DNA of 64,000 nt from Eumeta japonica (Eukaryota > Arthropoda > Insecta > Lepidoptera > Psychidae). Position numbers and translations under genes: made by a program. This document shows, one piece after another, positions 1-13,269 of the stretch. Position 1 is the first letter of the stretch. Each line of letters begins with the position of its first letter. The stretch covers positions 434,001-498,000 of the forward strand of contig BGZK01000214.1 in NCBI GenBank assembly GCA_005406025.1, written 5' to 3'. The notes under the pieces are model-generated. The model searched no databases, was not told the DNA's origin, and saw nothing but the letters and a program-made list of their open reading frames with translations.

Positions 1-1515
1 CGCTTTGTATAATGAAAATATTGAATAATTAAAATTACGTATATTTTTCTAGAAGCTTCTTTGCTATCGTCTAAAAAGACCTAGTCCAGAATGAAAAAAT
101 TGTTTTTCATGACTGGTTTATAAGCAGACACTGCACGAGAGTAGAGAAGTGTCCTCTTCATACTCACCTCAAAATTAAATAAAAATGACAATAAGAAAAA
201 GTTAAACTACGTTTATATTCGAATTTAACAATGAATTAAAATTGATATACATATTTCGAAACGCGTTTGAAGAAGTAATCAATAAAAAAATCCGAGAGGC
301 GATCAACCCTGCACTTGCAAGCCATCCGTAAAACTTCTTGCTATAACATTTATAGATGTATTTTTGAACTTCTCGAGTTCAAAAATCCGAAAGTAGATTT
401 AAGCTGCAGACTATCCCTAAAACTTTCTGCTACTTTCGAATTAAAAGCGTTCAAAAATATACTGTAATACACAATAATAAAATATATTTTTTAGTTTAAA
501 AATTTTATAATAAAATAAATTTTGTAGTTTAAAAATAAAATGTCTGTGACAAAGGCGGACGGACATGACGAAAATAGTTTCATCATGTTTGTCCGTCCGG
601 GTTTCATTTTTACCATTTTTTCACGGAGATTCAAAAAGTGCTGTTTTTAATGTTTCAACAACTATATCTTTCAAAAACGTTGTTCGTTTTTAATCCGTTT
701 TGTGACATTCTACGCCGCTTTTAGACCAGAATAAGTTGACCACGATATCCCTACAGAATTTTAGAAGTAATTTTGAAAGAAAAAAACCATACCACGAATA
801 TTTTATTACCGATATCTTTCGAACGAACGAACCGATTTAGATGCAGTTTGCGGCGTTCAATGCAGTTTTACGCACACGTGTACGTACACGTGCACATACA
901 GACGTACACGCATACAGAAATCACTTAGAAAATACATAGTTTAAAACGTCAAGATCCCTATGATAATTCGATTTTGTAAAATCGAACTAATAACAGTAAC
1001 TTCCCAATTTTTGGAAATTTTCCACCATTCATAGCGAGAAGTTAAAAAAAAAAAGGAAAAGTATAGACTGAAAAAATAAACGTGATTATCTAATTATAAC
1101 AAAAAACTAAAATGCTAATTATAAAAAAAATGCTAAAAATAGTATTTTTACCTGTCTATATGTTTTCGTACGGTAAACTACAAAGCTGCTTAACAAATTT
1201 AATGCCACTTCCACTAAAAAAAAATATTTGTATAACTCGGAGCAACATTTAGAGTCTATTTCATTGTAATCGTATGACGAGAGGAAAATGTTAAATTTCA
1301 CGACTTCTTTTTATACAACATTGTAAGTCGTATCAACAAAGAAACTTCAAGTGTCGCTACACAACTTTAATGTTTTGAAGTTTTCACTGACCTTTTGTGT
1401 TAAATCATTTTTAATACAAATCTATGTGTCTACGTTTATTTACGGTTTATGTTTATTATATGTAGCTTATGTTTATTTACAAAAGCAAATTTTTAGCATT
1501 GTTTTTAATTTTTCA

Positions 1516-1573
1516 TACCTAAATTTCTGTTACATTTGGCATATGTATGCCAAATGTAACAGAAATTTAGGTA
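1516..1573. repeat. Perfect 58-bp palindrome (hairpin)
   Basis: Two 28-base arms (TACCTAAATTTCTGTTACAT... and its complement) with a 2-base loop. The arms are flawless, which implies recent origin or selection. It lies between no recognised genes. Confidence 0.9.
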
Positions 1574-3498
1574 GGCTTGTATTATGTAAATCCCATACAT
1601 TATTACAATTTCTATTTCAGTAACTTAGAAACAAAACATTTTGAGAATATTTAGTTTTTTAAAAAAAAAAAAAACGGTTCAACTAATTTCATTGGAGATT
1701 TCATGAAGTTTTTGTCAAGGAGGTAATCAGAAAAAGAACTTTCGGGAATCCTTAAGAATATTCCTAATAATAATTAATAATTATAGTATCCAAATCGGGA
1801 CATTGTCAAGTACCTACATGAAATACGCGGCTGATATTTTGAAAACTCGACGATAGGTAGTCGTTGATGACGGTCGGTGCATTTTAATAGCATTAAAAAA
1901 TGTAATAAGAGGGGTCATAAACAAATAGAGAATCTTCCTTTCAAATGAAGTTCCATTACGTGTATTATATAGCTATGCACATGTCTTAAGAGACATACAT
2001 TATGTTAAAGGAAGGGATATGGCGACCGTCTACATCGCTGACAAGGCGTGTCGATGCGATCTGTTCTATTCGTCTTTCAAGTTTCAAATAAGATCACTTC
2101 CTATTAATTTATCTATTTGTTCTTGGATTATTGAATACAATATATTTATTAATTTTGTATACATTTTACACAAAATTAATGAAAACAAACAAATACAAAC
2201 AATTGTGTACGTTTATTTGTATAAACGTATACAATGGCGTTGTATACGTTTATGACAGAGGATTTTTTTTTCTTTTTAAGATGTTTAACTTGGTATACGT
2301 ATAATATATATCGAGACAATGAAAACGGAAACAAATGCAAAAAATCTTTCTGCAAAAACAAAATGATTGCTACATATTTTTTTAAATTATACCGTTTATA
2401 TTAAATCTATTAAGGACACTTTAAATAATATCGGTTTTTAATATTCGCTTTGTTTATTAAATAATCATATAAAAAAGAAAACTTTAATCTCTGACGCCTT
2501 GGTAAAACCATTCCTTGGGTTTAGTTGCAAAAGAATTGCGACACTGCATTTTAAACATCTTCTTTGGACTCAAATTTATTTCGAAGAAAGATATTCGCCA
2601 TGGATCTGAATAGATATTAATCTGACAAAACAAAGTCAAATAAATCAATTTTTAATTGAACGGTAATGTTTCGGCAGGGCAAGGAGCTGTTTGCGTGCTT
2701 CTATTCGACATATCGCGTTTCGGGTAAGGAAATGTTTGCATGCTTTTATAAGTCTCACCCAATGACTTTAGATGCCGATGTATGGTGTTTTTAGAAGGTC
2801 CATAGACCCTGATAATCGGCGTGTGCTGGTATTATATTGGTTTTTTTTTACTACTTCCTTTGTAGCTTAAATATTCTATACAGGAGTAAGACCAGAGCTA
2901 CAATGATCTACCAGCCTAAAATTACCACCGTTACAACGATTGAACTAACACTACACTGCCCGCTCGTTGGCTGTATCTTCGCCATCAATTTCACATATTT
3001 CTTTACTGCTGCAGCCGCTTCAAACTTTTATTTCCAATAATGCCTTAACAATTCACGAAATTCATGTTTACGGCACTCCAAGCATTTTATTATCAAACCG
3101 TCCTGCCCCCATAATTGACACAGACCGTATCATTAAAATAAAGTAAAACAGTCGCACTCTTTATAGAACTAGGGGCTTGTAGTGACGAGTTTCAACGTGT
3201 ATAAAAACAAGCGTGTGCATTTCAGTCATGAGAACCGACATTACCTATGAGACACCCCCAGTATTTGGTACGATGCTCTCGTTACCATTGTCGGGTCGGG
3301 TAGTTTTTTGTGTAAAGCGCAGTCGATCCATACAGCAACCTATACTGCGCCATGTAGAACCAAAACTATAGCAGCCCAAAACTGTACCCGACGGCCCAAA
3401 AACATGTGTTATCTGATAAAGATGGAGTTACATATTCAATTTCATTAGAAACTAAATCTTCAGAAATAAAGCGTTAGAGACTCGAATAAAACATATAA

Positions 3499-3720
3499 AT
3501 GAAAGCCGAAAGAAAAGCAGAGATAATTATTGACAATACCCTAAAGGACAATAAAATATCGAACACTCAAATCATCAGAACCGATTCGTATAAAGTTCCC
3601 TTAAGAAATTTATGCGCACATACCTGCATGCGAGTGGACATGCGCCTTGGAGACGTCACGTTAACGCTCAATACGTTTGCCAAATCTCAGCAGCAACATA
3701 TTAATCGGGCGCAGGTGAGT
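3499..3720 (+). other. Open frame ending at a consensus splice donor
   Basis: An ATG at 3499 opens a frame that stays open past a perfect donor, GCAG|GTGAGT (3711-3720). Base composition rises in GC just after. It could be a 5' exon of a plus-strand gene or coincidence. The peptide is unremarkable and unrecognised. Confidence 0.2.
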
Positions 3721-4303
3721 AACCTTCGGTGGCAAATATCGAGGGCGAAGATTGCGACACCCGACGAGCACGAGCGGCACCAGACGGCGGCGGCGCCCGT
3801 TTGGGAAAGTGCGCCGGTCCGAGGCGAGTCTTCGTGAATTCCCTGGCATAGATCGGGACGATATCGCCGTGAGTTATACGGATGATGTCGAACGACTCTC
3901 CGTTAGGAACTCATTTTTCACGTTCGCGACGTGATGGATATGCACATAAATATATTTCAGTGTCAGACTTCGAGGTGTCGACGGTTGCGTGACGATTACG
4001 ATCCGGTTGCGATACTCTCGTTTCTCTACGTGCGCTAAGATCGGGAGTCTGTTTGCTACATGAAAGGGCGGTCTTGCAGTCAGTCGGCGTCATGTCAAAG
4101 TTGTTGACAATAGACAATAAAAATTACTAATGTAAGTAAAATTTTTATTTCGATGATTAAGGGCCTCTTCCACCATCTCCTTTAAAATTTAAATTTAAGA
4201 GTCACTTTTAAAATAAAATTTGCGTTTCATGTCTTCCTTTTAACGGTCGTTCGGGCTAAAACGCGTTTACTTATATATGGTATGTATATTTACTTATATA
4301 TAC

Positions 4304-4304
<1 letters not shown>

Positions 4305-4334
<30 letters not shown>

Positions 4335-4335
4335 A
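4305..4335. repeat. (TA)n microsatellite
   Basis: An uninterrupted TA tract of about 26 bases with TATA-rich flanks. No gene is adjacent. Confidence 0.8.
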
Positions 4336-5129
4336 AAGTGTTTTTACTCCAAATTATAAAATTCCTCCAACACATTTACCATAAAGACTTACAGGGAAAA
4401 GACAAACAAGGAAAAACTTTGGTACAAACAACGGCACCGCGGCAGCACATCTAGTACTTGTCTATATTTAGAAAAATCAACCACAGAGCGATTCACGTTT
4501 TCGATACTTGGTACAGTTTAACTTCAAAACATTTGTTCTACGTCTGAGCATTATTCATTGTTACATTTTAAACATAAATTATTCTTGAAGCGCGCATTAC
4601 AGCAGGAAGATAAACACTACTCTGCTCTAACAACATTTTCAGCTGTTGTTACATTTTTCTTGTCTGCCTACGGAAAGAAAAGTCACATGCGAGTTGTATT
4701 CTGTATTCCATTTTATGTTTTCGATTACGAGAAAATTGAAGTAGAAAAGGTCAAAACGATAAATCTAGAATACAGAGCTAGCTTAGTAGCGTAGAGTCTA
4801 TTGATCCAATCTATATGTTCATGCAAACATTACGCTACAACAAAATACGCGGACTGCCTGTTTGACTAATCGCGTGGAAAATTTCGCTAATCACTGTATA
4901 GATACTCATCCATGTTTTACAAATATTTAATATCAAAACGTGGATAAAATTAACAAGATGTTATATTTTTAAAAAAATGCAACGTTTCGTTGATTTATTT
5001 TCAACTTTTTCAGGCATATTTTAAGGTTGACATCCAGAGTTAGGTGATGACTCTGGTTGACAGAACACAACCGTGTTGTATTCTGTCACCCAAGATATTT
5101 TCCTGTTGAGTATTAATTAGATTATTTTG

Positions 5130-6090
5130 TATTCTTAGTTATGAGTTATTCAAAATCCTGCATACATGCTGGGAATCAGTCTGATCTCATTAATGTTAAT
5201 TTTGACGTAGCCAATAATTTAGTTAAGAGTCATAACTCCAAAAACAACTGATCAGTTGTATTTGAAGTCTGTTTAAGCAAATATTTAAATAAGATTTTAA
5301 AGAAGGTTTTACTTTTTTTTTAATCTATTTTATATTTTTTGATTATCGAGTAATTATAACTTTTGTAATTCACTTAGCTACTTTACATGTAGATTAAACC
5401 ATCATTAATAAAATCGACCAGGCATTTCCTTTACTTTTTGTACGGAGCAAGTGGAAAAGCAGTTCCGGTCACGGATTTATTGTGCTCTGGTAATCATGGT
5501 CTTTAAATATTTAGTTAGAGCACAACTACCAAATTATTCTTATGTATATACTATATTAAATTATAATTATTCTTTATAATATAAAAGTTTTACATTTCAC
5601 GCAGATCACATTTTCGTTCGCTTCCACATTAAATTAAATCATCCTATATTTACTGTTGTCGCTAAAGGGTTTCGATGTGTTCCTGCTAAGATTATACAAA
5701 TGAATGAAAATATGTAGGTAGATTAATAAGTAATTAATTTTAATTTTGTGTATACTAGGTTTTACTGATAGCCATTTTAGGAAAGTTTCTGGTGACAAAT
5801 CGCAGTATTAGCGCCTAACTCCTAACCGTTAAAGGGTGCTGAGCTCAAACACACTACACATTCCTATAATATTTGAGGGTTTCTCTCAATTTCCCTGGGA
5901 TCCTATCATCAGATCCTGTTTTGGTGGCTATAGGGCCACTACCGGAGAATAAACTTTCATACAAAAAAACAATTTCGAAATCGGTCCACAATTGACGAAA
6001 TTATCGCTGAACATACAAAAAAAAACTTGCAAACGAACATAGCACCTCATCCTTTTTTTGAAGTCGTATATTCTTTTTAAAAAATAAAAA
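5130..6090 (-). repeat. Dispersed repeat, copy 2 (inverted relative to copy 1)
   Basis: Reverse-complemented, it shares a series of blocks with 54385-55275: GATCTGATGATAGGAT, AAAACCTAGTATACAC, CATATTTTCATTCATTTG and CAACTGATCAGTTG. The copies have many differences, so both insertions are old. Confidence 0.75.
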
Positions 6091-6542
6091 CGACTGTATC
6101 ATAGGCTCCATCATAGTAACTAATTAACGTTAAGTGTATTAAAAAGGCAAATGCAGAAGTAGACTGTAAGAACCTTCAAAAAAAATGAAATATACACGCT
6201 TTGAATAATTAGGACCGGACGAATTGAGTTAACCAGAAACCTCAAACAAAGTAAACGCCATTTTTGACCACCTACTTTAATATGGTTCCACTAAAGACCA
6301 ATTGCATAGAAATCTTTAGAAAAAATGTATTAGTAGTTAGTAGCCAAAAGGAATTACAGAATCGTATACTGCGAGCAAAGATTCTTACATACTCCGGAGC
6401 AACTTTTTTAATGGATGTAGACAGACTGAAACTATGGTCAGGGTACCGCATCCTGTCATAGCCAGCTCGCGAGCCGTGACCCCTGAATCGATTAGAGATG
6501 GAGTATCGACTGGCCTGCAGAAAAGCAAAAGGGAAGTTCGTA

Positions 6543-7181
6543 CAGTTGAACCTCGATAACTCAAACCTCGGTAACTTAAAAACCTCTATAACTTAAAAAA
6601 TAATATGTTCCCTTCCCATCAGAGCCCAAAACCTCTATAACTTAAAATACGCAACCCCTATAACTTAAATAAGTAAACTCTGTAGTGGCCCTCAGTAACT
6701 TAATGAAATGTTTTCAAAACCTCTATAACATAAAATTGTTTGTCAATGAGTCATTTTGAAAGAGTGTGCAAAACAAAAGGTTTCGGTATTTATTGCTTGT
6801 ATGTGTTCACTGGTTAAATTGTTTATGTAAACAATACATATGTCACCTATTGTTTGCTTCTTCGAAATTCTTTAAAGCTTTGCGGCGGTTAGCCTTAAGA
6901 CATAAGTAAGCCTTGGATCATAAGTTTTTGATCATTGTCCTGGAAACATTGCTTTACCTACTGTGTGATAAAACTGGCTTAAAATGTGTACAAAAAGAAA
7001 ACTAACAACACTCACATACACTGATAAAGGATGGAACAAAGGGTACATATGTATGTACATATGTACATACACCTACCTCTATATTAACTTATCCCTAACA
7101 TAGACCCTTGATAACTTAAAACCTCTATAACTTAAAATATTTTGTGTTTCCCTTGGACTTTAACTTATCGAGGTTCAACTG
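6543..7181. mobile_element. Non-autonomous pogo/Tigger-like DNA transposon (MITE)
   Basis: The ends are perfect 17-bp inverted repeats (CAGTTGAACCTCGATAA) flanked by TA on both sides, the target duplication of Tc1/mariner-pogo elements. The interior carries many direct copies of AACCTCTATAACTTAAA near both ends. It has no transposase frame and is 639 bp long. CAGT ends with TA duplication are diagnostic of the superfamily. The subterminal repeats are probable transposase binding sites (inference). Confidence 0.88.
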
Positions 7182-9468
7182 TATAACACTACAGTATACC
7201 TCGTCCTGGAGCCGTCCTTTTCGTCAACTACGTAACTGTACATAATTTCGCGTTTTGCAAGCTTTACGATTTATTTTGCTTCAAAAGAGTTTTCTGCGCT
7301 AAGACCACATATAACGTGTGCTCTTTTGCACACAGACCTATGTTCCTCCATATTATTATTTAACCCGGACGCGTTAAATGAGTGTAACGAAATGTTTTTC
7401 GGTTTTAATTAACCATTTAGTTTCGGTTTTAATAACCTGATATTAGGGAATAGTTAGCCAAAAAGCCATTTCAACTGTGATTGTTCGCCCATATCAATCA
7501 TAGATAAAGAGAGCAATCAGTGATCATGTTTTTATTTTAAGATGGAAGTCTCATGGATGCTCGGCGCCGTCGGAACCCTACTAGCTGAAACCGAATAGTG
7601 CGCTTATTGCTTTCATACTGAGGTCCTCGGGTAGGTTAACGCATTCATTTGCTAAATAAGTAATTTAAATTTGCTGAAAAATAGAGAATTCGTTTGAAAA
7701 AAAAAGAAAAATCTTTCGAATCCCTGGGACCAACGCAACGCCAGTATCGGTCTCAAAAACGGACAAAAATCATGGAGACACTAGATAGATGAACTATCTA
7801 TATACATAATTAGTTCTGTACGGAACCCTGAGGCTGCAATTTCTATTCGCACTTGTCCATTTTTTTTTCCAAAATCTTCCCGTGCATACGACATATCACT
7901 AAAGTTTCATCGTAAATAGGGTCAACGGTTTTAGCATAGGGGACAAAAATTAATTTTCATATATTTGAATTCTTGCACCTTTTGTATCGAACGATATCAA
8001 TCGCAATTTCGATCTCGCTTTTGATTCAGAACAAAAAAAAGGAATTAAGTTTATCCATCGGTCCATCGGTCATGAGTTCCCATAAAAATCCCTTAGAAAA
8101 AACACGTTCAATTCTGCCCGAATTATCAAATTTTCCGGGCAATTTTTCCAATTTTTCTCTCCCTAATAATGTTATTCGGTCTATTACGGACATTTAAAAA
8201 AATAAATTAGCCAAATCAGTTCAAAAGTTCTCAAACGATACTCTTACCAAACGATAGCGTTTCGTTACTATTTTTATAAATATAGGAACTAAAAGCGATT
8301 TATTCTTATAGAAAAATATGTATATTTGTTTATTTCTCTGCGTCACATCAGAGAAAACTGAAAATTAACGAACATTACCTAGTGTCACCTACAATTGTGG
8401 AACTTTGACAATTGTAAAAAATCATGAGCAGTTATTTCATGAAAGTTCTAGAATCTTTAACCGAATATGCGATAACTTATTATAAACAGTTAACGGCTAA
8501 AACTATTTTAGACTTTTACAACTTTACCATGGGCTTCGTCCGCATGCGCATAGAATAAACTTACATTTTTCGTATTCGCCCCATCTCAGACTAGAACTCC
8601 ACCCTGGTCGTGTTTCGTTCATGTTCCCGATTCCCAATCTCGATACCGGACCCCATCACCACCCCATTATTCACGAATGAGACAATGGAATTCCACTATT
8701 TCTCGTCCTTTATTAGTAAAGACTTTCGAAACTTCTTCTAGGAATTTAGAACAAAAAACTATTGTTCCTATTCGGAATCCTAGCTTTTGTCTTTATATAT
8801 TAATAAACCAAGGATTCGATATCACCCTCCGGGGCGCTGCCGCACCTGGATACCAAAAATGGGCCCGAATCGTGTCGGTATCTCGAAGACTTCCGATGTA
8901 TAGCTGATTCCTAAAGGAATCCATTAGTGGAATCGCCTGTAGAGCGAGTCACGCGCCGTCAGCGCCCCCGTGCGCTAACCGACCGCGTTCGGTGAAGCTG
9001 TCACAGCCCTACGGCTGAGAGCCTAACCGATGCAGTCAATTCTTCTAGAGGATGTTTCAGTGAGTTTAAGGTCCACACTCCACACACGAACATGTGGGAG
9101 TGCATTTTTACCTCTATGCATTTTTACAAGTAAAAAAGACATTCAACATTAATTTCTCTCTAAAATATTAATTTGTCTTCCAGAAACAGATTTTAAGATA
9201 TTCGAATGAGTATTATGAAGAAATTTTCATTGATATCATTTAAATTCAAGACATCTTTATATCAAAGGTTATAAAATAAAACTTGAAATACGTCATAATT
9301 TTTTACGCATTTTCACTAACATTTTACCACTCATTCGGAAGGCAGTTTCCCTCGAAAAGAACGAGCGAGAAACTTAAGAGCAGCTTTCTTCTAATTTCGT
9401 AATACATAGCCAAAATAAATACGAAATCATTGCTTAATGAAACACCCCGGTAACAAGTCGAGCTAACA
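7182..9468. other. Noncoding stretch
   Basis: Repeat tail near 7815-7855 (GTACGGAACCC). A GC-moderate block at about 8640-9030 includes a 76-codon plus-strand frame (8677-8907) with no recognisable family. No exon with convincing splice sites was seen. Confidence 0.55.
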
Positions 9469-9541
9469 TTTTAAAGTTAGACTAGCGACTCTTAATAAGA
9501 CAGACTCTGTCTTATTCACAGTCGCTAGTCTAACTTTAAAA
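9469..9541. repeat. 73-bp near-perfect palindrome
   Basis: Arms of about 36 bases (TTTTAAAGTTAGACTAGCGA... then AATAAGACAGA) around a one-base centre, with one small mismatched patch. It resembles a short foldback MITE. Confidence 0.85.
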
Positions 9542-11449
9542 CGTGCTTAGACAACAGTTTAATGCGAGTTTACAAAAAATTCTATTATTCAGAAATCTTG
9601 TTTAATTTATAAACACTGTTTAAACCTCGTTCAGCCGTCATACAATAGCTGTACATAGGCAAAGGATGTATAAGTGGTCGTAGGATAGTTTTACTGAATA
9701 TTTGACGTAGGTTGTCAAAAGTGACATTAGATTATCGTGTTTTTGTGATCAAGTTAGAGATTGATTTCTATAAATTGCGAAGTATTAATTCGAAGCGTAT
9801 TCATAATGGAAGAATTATCTGAAATTAAAGTATTTCACAAATGTTTCAATAAATATAATTTTTTTATATATATGTAATTATACAAACACATACTTTTCAT
9901 TACTTGGATGCCAGATACTAAATATTTTCGAGTTTTTCAAAACATTTTTTGAACAGGATGCTGCCATTATAACGCTTAAACACTGTTTTAGTTAGACTGC
10001 AGTCTAAGTGACATTCTGAATTGCTTAATGCCTAAAGAGCTGTTTAAGAACTAAACAGTGTTTAGTTAAACTACCTTTGAACGATGTTTTAAATAAGGAT
10101 TCTGAATAAGGCAGGATTCTCTTATATATTAGGAAATTGCATAATACCTTTTTTTTCTAAGTGATTGTTTACTAATGCTTTTAATTTTATATAACAATAA
10201 ATCTTCTATATTCTTATACATATTACGTCTGTTTATCATAATAATTTTACTGCATCGATAATTTATCAATCAGGTCCAGTGTTTACAAATTAATGTTCTT
10301 TAATGACTTAACACATAATATGGGAAAACCCGAAAAATACATTTTTTGTGCATTTCAAAATATACCACAGTAACTTGGTCATTACACGCATTCGTCATTA
10401 TTTAAAGAGATGTAATTAGTTTTTAAATTACATACCAATATGACATATTAATGTAACATCACTTAAATGCTTTGGTTTTTCTATGGATTTATCTGTTTTG
10501 TTTTAATTCACCTGGCAAAACTTTCTATCGTACGTTGTATGGCCAGGTTAGACAAGGTGAACAACAAGGGATCATGTCTGGCATCCGTATGTCATCACTG
10601 GCAACATGCACTGTTCAAAATTTTGTCTTTATGCCACTTCTACACTCGATCCTAATAAAATATCCCATTGTATTCAGACTACATTAGCGTTTCGTTTTAT
10701 TTTGGATCCTTTTCATCCCATTTAATTTCATTTGTCATGTAATTATTATAGGTACAAACAACCCCAATAACCCCAATAAAAGAAATACAGAATAGCAGAA
10801 TAGGACCCCTCCCAACCAACATCAAACGGTAGGATTTTAATGTAAAGGGGACTTGTACCTACTGGTTCCGCCTTAAGTTTTCGTGACAGATAATTTTATG
10901 TAGAAGATTGTTATTATTCTAACTTTATAGAATACATCAAAGAGAATAATGGATTATGGACCATGCCGTAGTCGTAGACGACGTAAGTTTATCATACCTA
11001 TTATGAATTAGGCAAAGGACGAAATAATCACCGTTAAACATGCAGGAACATTCCATACCAAATTATAAATATGTCGTATCGACGCTCCAATTGCTACATT
11101 TACCTGTAATAAATTAATTTCAACTTACCGTCGCTCTCGGTATTCTCTAGCCCGATAACCAAATAAAACCTGATGGAGGTTTATTTCGTAATCAAAAAAG
11201 AAGTGTCATCGATTGTTTCAGTATTTGTTTGGGTATCAGTACTTATACCGAGTGGTTTATGTAAAAGGCACAATGGTAAATATCACAAAATTTTTCTTTG
11301 GGGTTTTCCCTCGTTATTGATAAAAAAAATTAGCCAAGTGAAAGTCGAACTCGTTTATGAACGGTTTCGTACTACTGTACAATATTGAACACTACATATT
11401 CTTTAGAAATAGATTATGAAAAACAAGAACAAAAATTAAGAATGAACAA
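9542..11449. other. Noncoding stretch
   Basis: AT-rich. It has several AAACACTGTTTAA-like inverted motifs around 9610, 9978 and 10058 that may be remains of one foldback element. The short overlapping frames near 10470-10690 are not recognised. Confidence 0.5.
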
Positions 11450-11690
11450 AAAATGTCGGAAAAAAACACGTTTATTGTATGGGACGCACTTTAACTTTTC
11501 ACTGTATTTTATTTTTATCATTTTTTGTAATAGCGTCCATAGTAATACATATTCTGCGAAAATTTCAAGTTTCTGCCTATTACGGTTCAAACCGATACAG
11601 CCCTGTGACAAGCGGACGGACAGCGGCTGCTTAGTGATAGGATCCCTTAAGCGCCCTTTACGTACGGAACCCATAGAAATAAATTACAGA
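11450..11690 (+). repeat. Common lepidopteran dispersed repeat fragment
   Basis: It carries CAGCCCTGTGACAAGCGGAC, GGACAGCGGCTGCTTAGTGA and GTACGGAACCC in the order of a repeat widespread in moth genomes. Frames on both strands (11385-11696) are shadows of it. Confidence 0.65.
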
Positions 11691-11922
11691 ATATAAATTA
11701 TGGTCAAGTGCTTTTTTTGCATAATTCATTTCAGTTTTATATAAAAGACATGTACCTATGATCGTAAATAACCTCGAGCGGCAGAATCTAATTACGTTTG
11801 GAAAAAATATATCTCTTTCAACTACAAGATAGAGGAACGACGCTAATAAAATTTTACTAAAATAAGTATAAAAAAAAAAATTTTCTGTCATACATCTCAT
11901 TGTTCTATTCATATCGCAGTAC

Positions 11923-12392
11923 CTAGGTATTTAAGAAATGCCAATAGGCCAAGGCTAGTGTGCGCTTTTCCAATAATAGAAATATAGTCTTTCTTTCCAT
12001 CTTAGATATAGCTTTTGTGCAGATCAACCTTCGATGTAACATTCGTAGTAAAATTTTTATAAATATTTTTTTTACTGTCGATTTATACCCTTCTATATTT
12101 TCACTGGCTTCCTCTGCAAAGGTTTCCAGAAAAGTTTTAAAATAGCTTAACGCAGCAGTAGTTAAATCCATCCGCCACAGTCGTTGACCAACTCTTTCAC
12201 AAACGAAACTGCCATCTCGTCGTAAATTCCAGAGCAATGAATCAAAGTCTTTACGGCCCGCTAACGTGCGATTTGGACAAATCTTCGTTCTACCGTTGTA
12301 AAGCATTTTCCAGACTGCTTTACAACGGTATCACGATCAAAAAAATTAGCTTCAATCCGATCATCAACCTTCTTCCTATTAGACGACTCCAT
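11923..12392 (-). pseudogene. Broken unidentified coding remnant (two offset frames)
   Basis: A 127-codon minus-strand frame (12306-11923) contains NLRRDGSFVCERVGQRLWRM and LSYFKTFLETFAEEASENIE. It has better-than-random composition (mixed charged residues, Trp, Cys). Just upstream, a second frame opens at ATG 12392 (MESSNRKKVDDRIEANFFDR) and runs into the same stretch one register off, ending at a TAG within the longer frame. The break sits on a 14-bp inverted repeat (12291-12304 with 12317-12330). This suggests a decayed gene copy with a small indel, or two exons of a real gene. I do not recognise the family. Confidence 0.4.
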
Positions 12393-13269
12393 GTTTACCC
12401 GCGTCAATTATGAAAATCATCTAGAAAAACAATTCACTAGCCTATTATTTGTTCTCAATTCAAATTTTATTGACGACAATGTAAAATGTCAGATTCTGAT
12501 TACTATAAAATGCATGAGAGACGTCTATTTAGAATTCGACTAACTTCCTTTTGAATTTGTGATAAGTGATCGCCTGTATTTTGCGTAATTATGGCACTTA
12601 ACCGAAAAAAAAATATGCTTATTTATTAAAAAAAAATAAGGAAGGTCCCAGAAGGTTTGCTTCTGTTTCGTATGACTTAGGATTTCACAGTCCGATCAAA
12701 ATAAAACATCTATATATTTGTTTCTACATTTAACACTGTGACCAGTTTTCATAAGCTTGAAATTTTGAATTACATTAATGTCACATATTGTAGTAATTGT
12801 GATCCATAATATGTATATCAGAAAATGTGATTACTTTCACCTTTATTTGATAATAAGCCAGTGGAAGACTGTCAAATAGTCACTCAGGTTTTAAAGATTT
12901 TAAGGAATATTCGATGACCCAAGTAAAATAATATCGGTATTTCCATCCCATCATGTTGGATAAGAATTGTTTTAAATTTGTAAGTAACTTCTCGTGAGAG
13001 CTTATCATTTCCATTAAAATTTGTGTAATCGTTAAGGTAATTTTGTTAAAACAAACAAAAATACATCTTTGATCCTTGATGTTTCATTCGCATAATCTCA
13101 TGGAAATATTGGTCATACCCATACCCGTTGGTAATCGCACGATTGGCACTTTATTTTGAAGGGAATCTTGCATTGTCGGACTGGATAGGTATTTAGATAA
13201 AAATGAAAACATTAATCTCACAGGCAGGAGAAAAGGAAAACTGCGGTAAAGAAGGAAACATACTGTTGC

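Larger units (their letters stand above)
1..5129. other. Noncoding stretch
   Basis: AT-rich sequence with repeat debris (for example GGACGGACATGACGAAAATA near 570), the palindrome at 1516 and the splice-donor-ended frame at 3499. Short frames here look random. No recognised gene. Confidence 0.6.

Noticed and set aside
8677..8907. 76-codon plus-strand frame
   Set aside because: No recognisable family, no splice signals, and neighbouring sequence looks like repeat debris.
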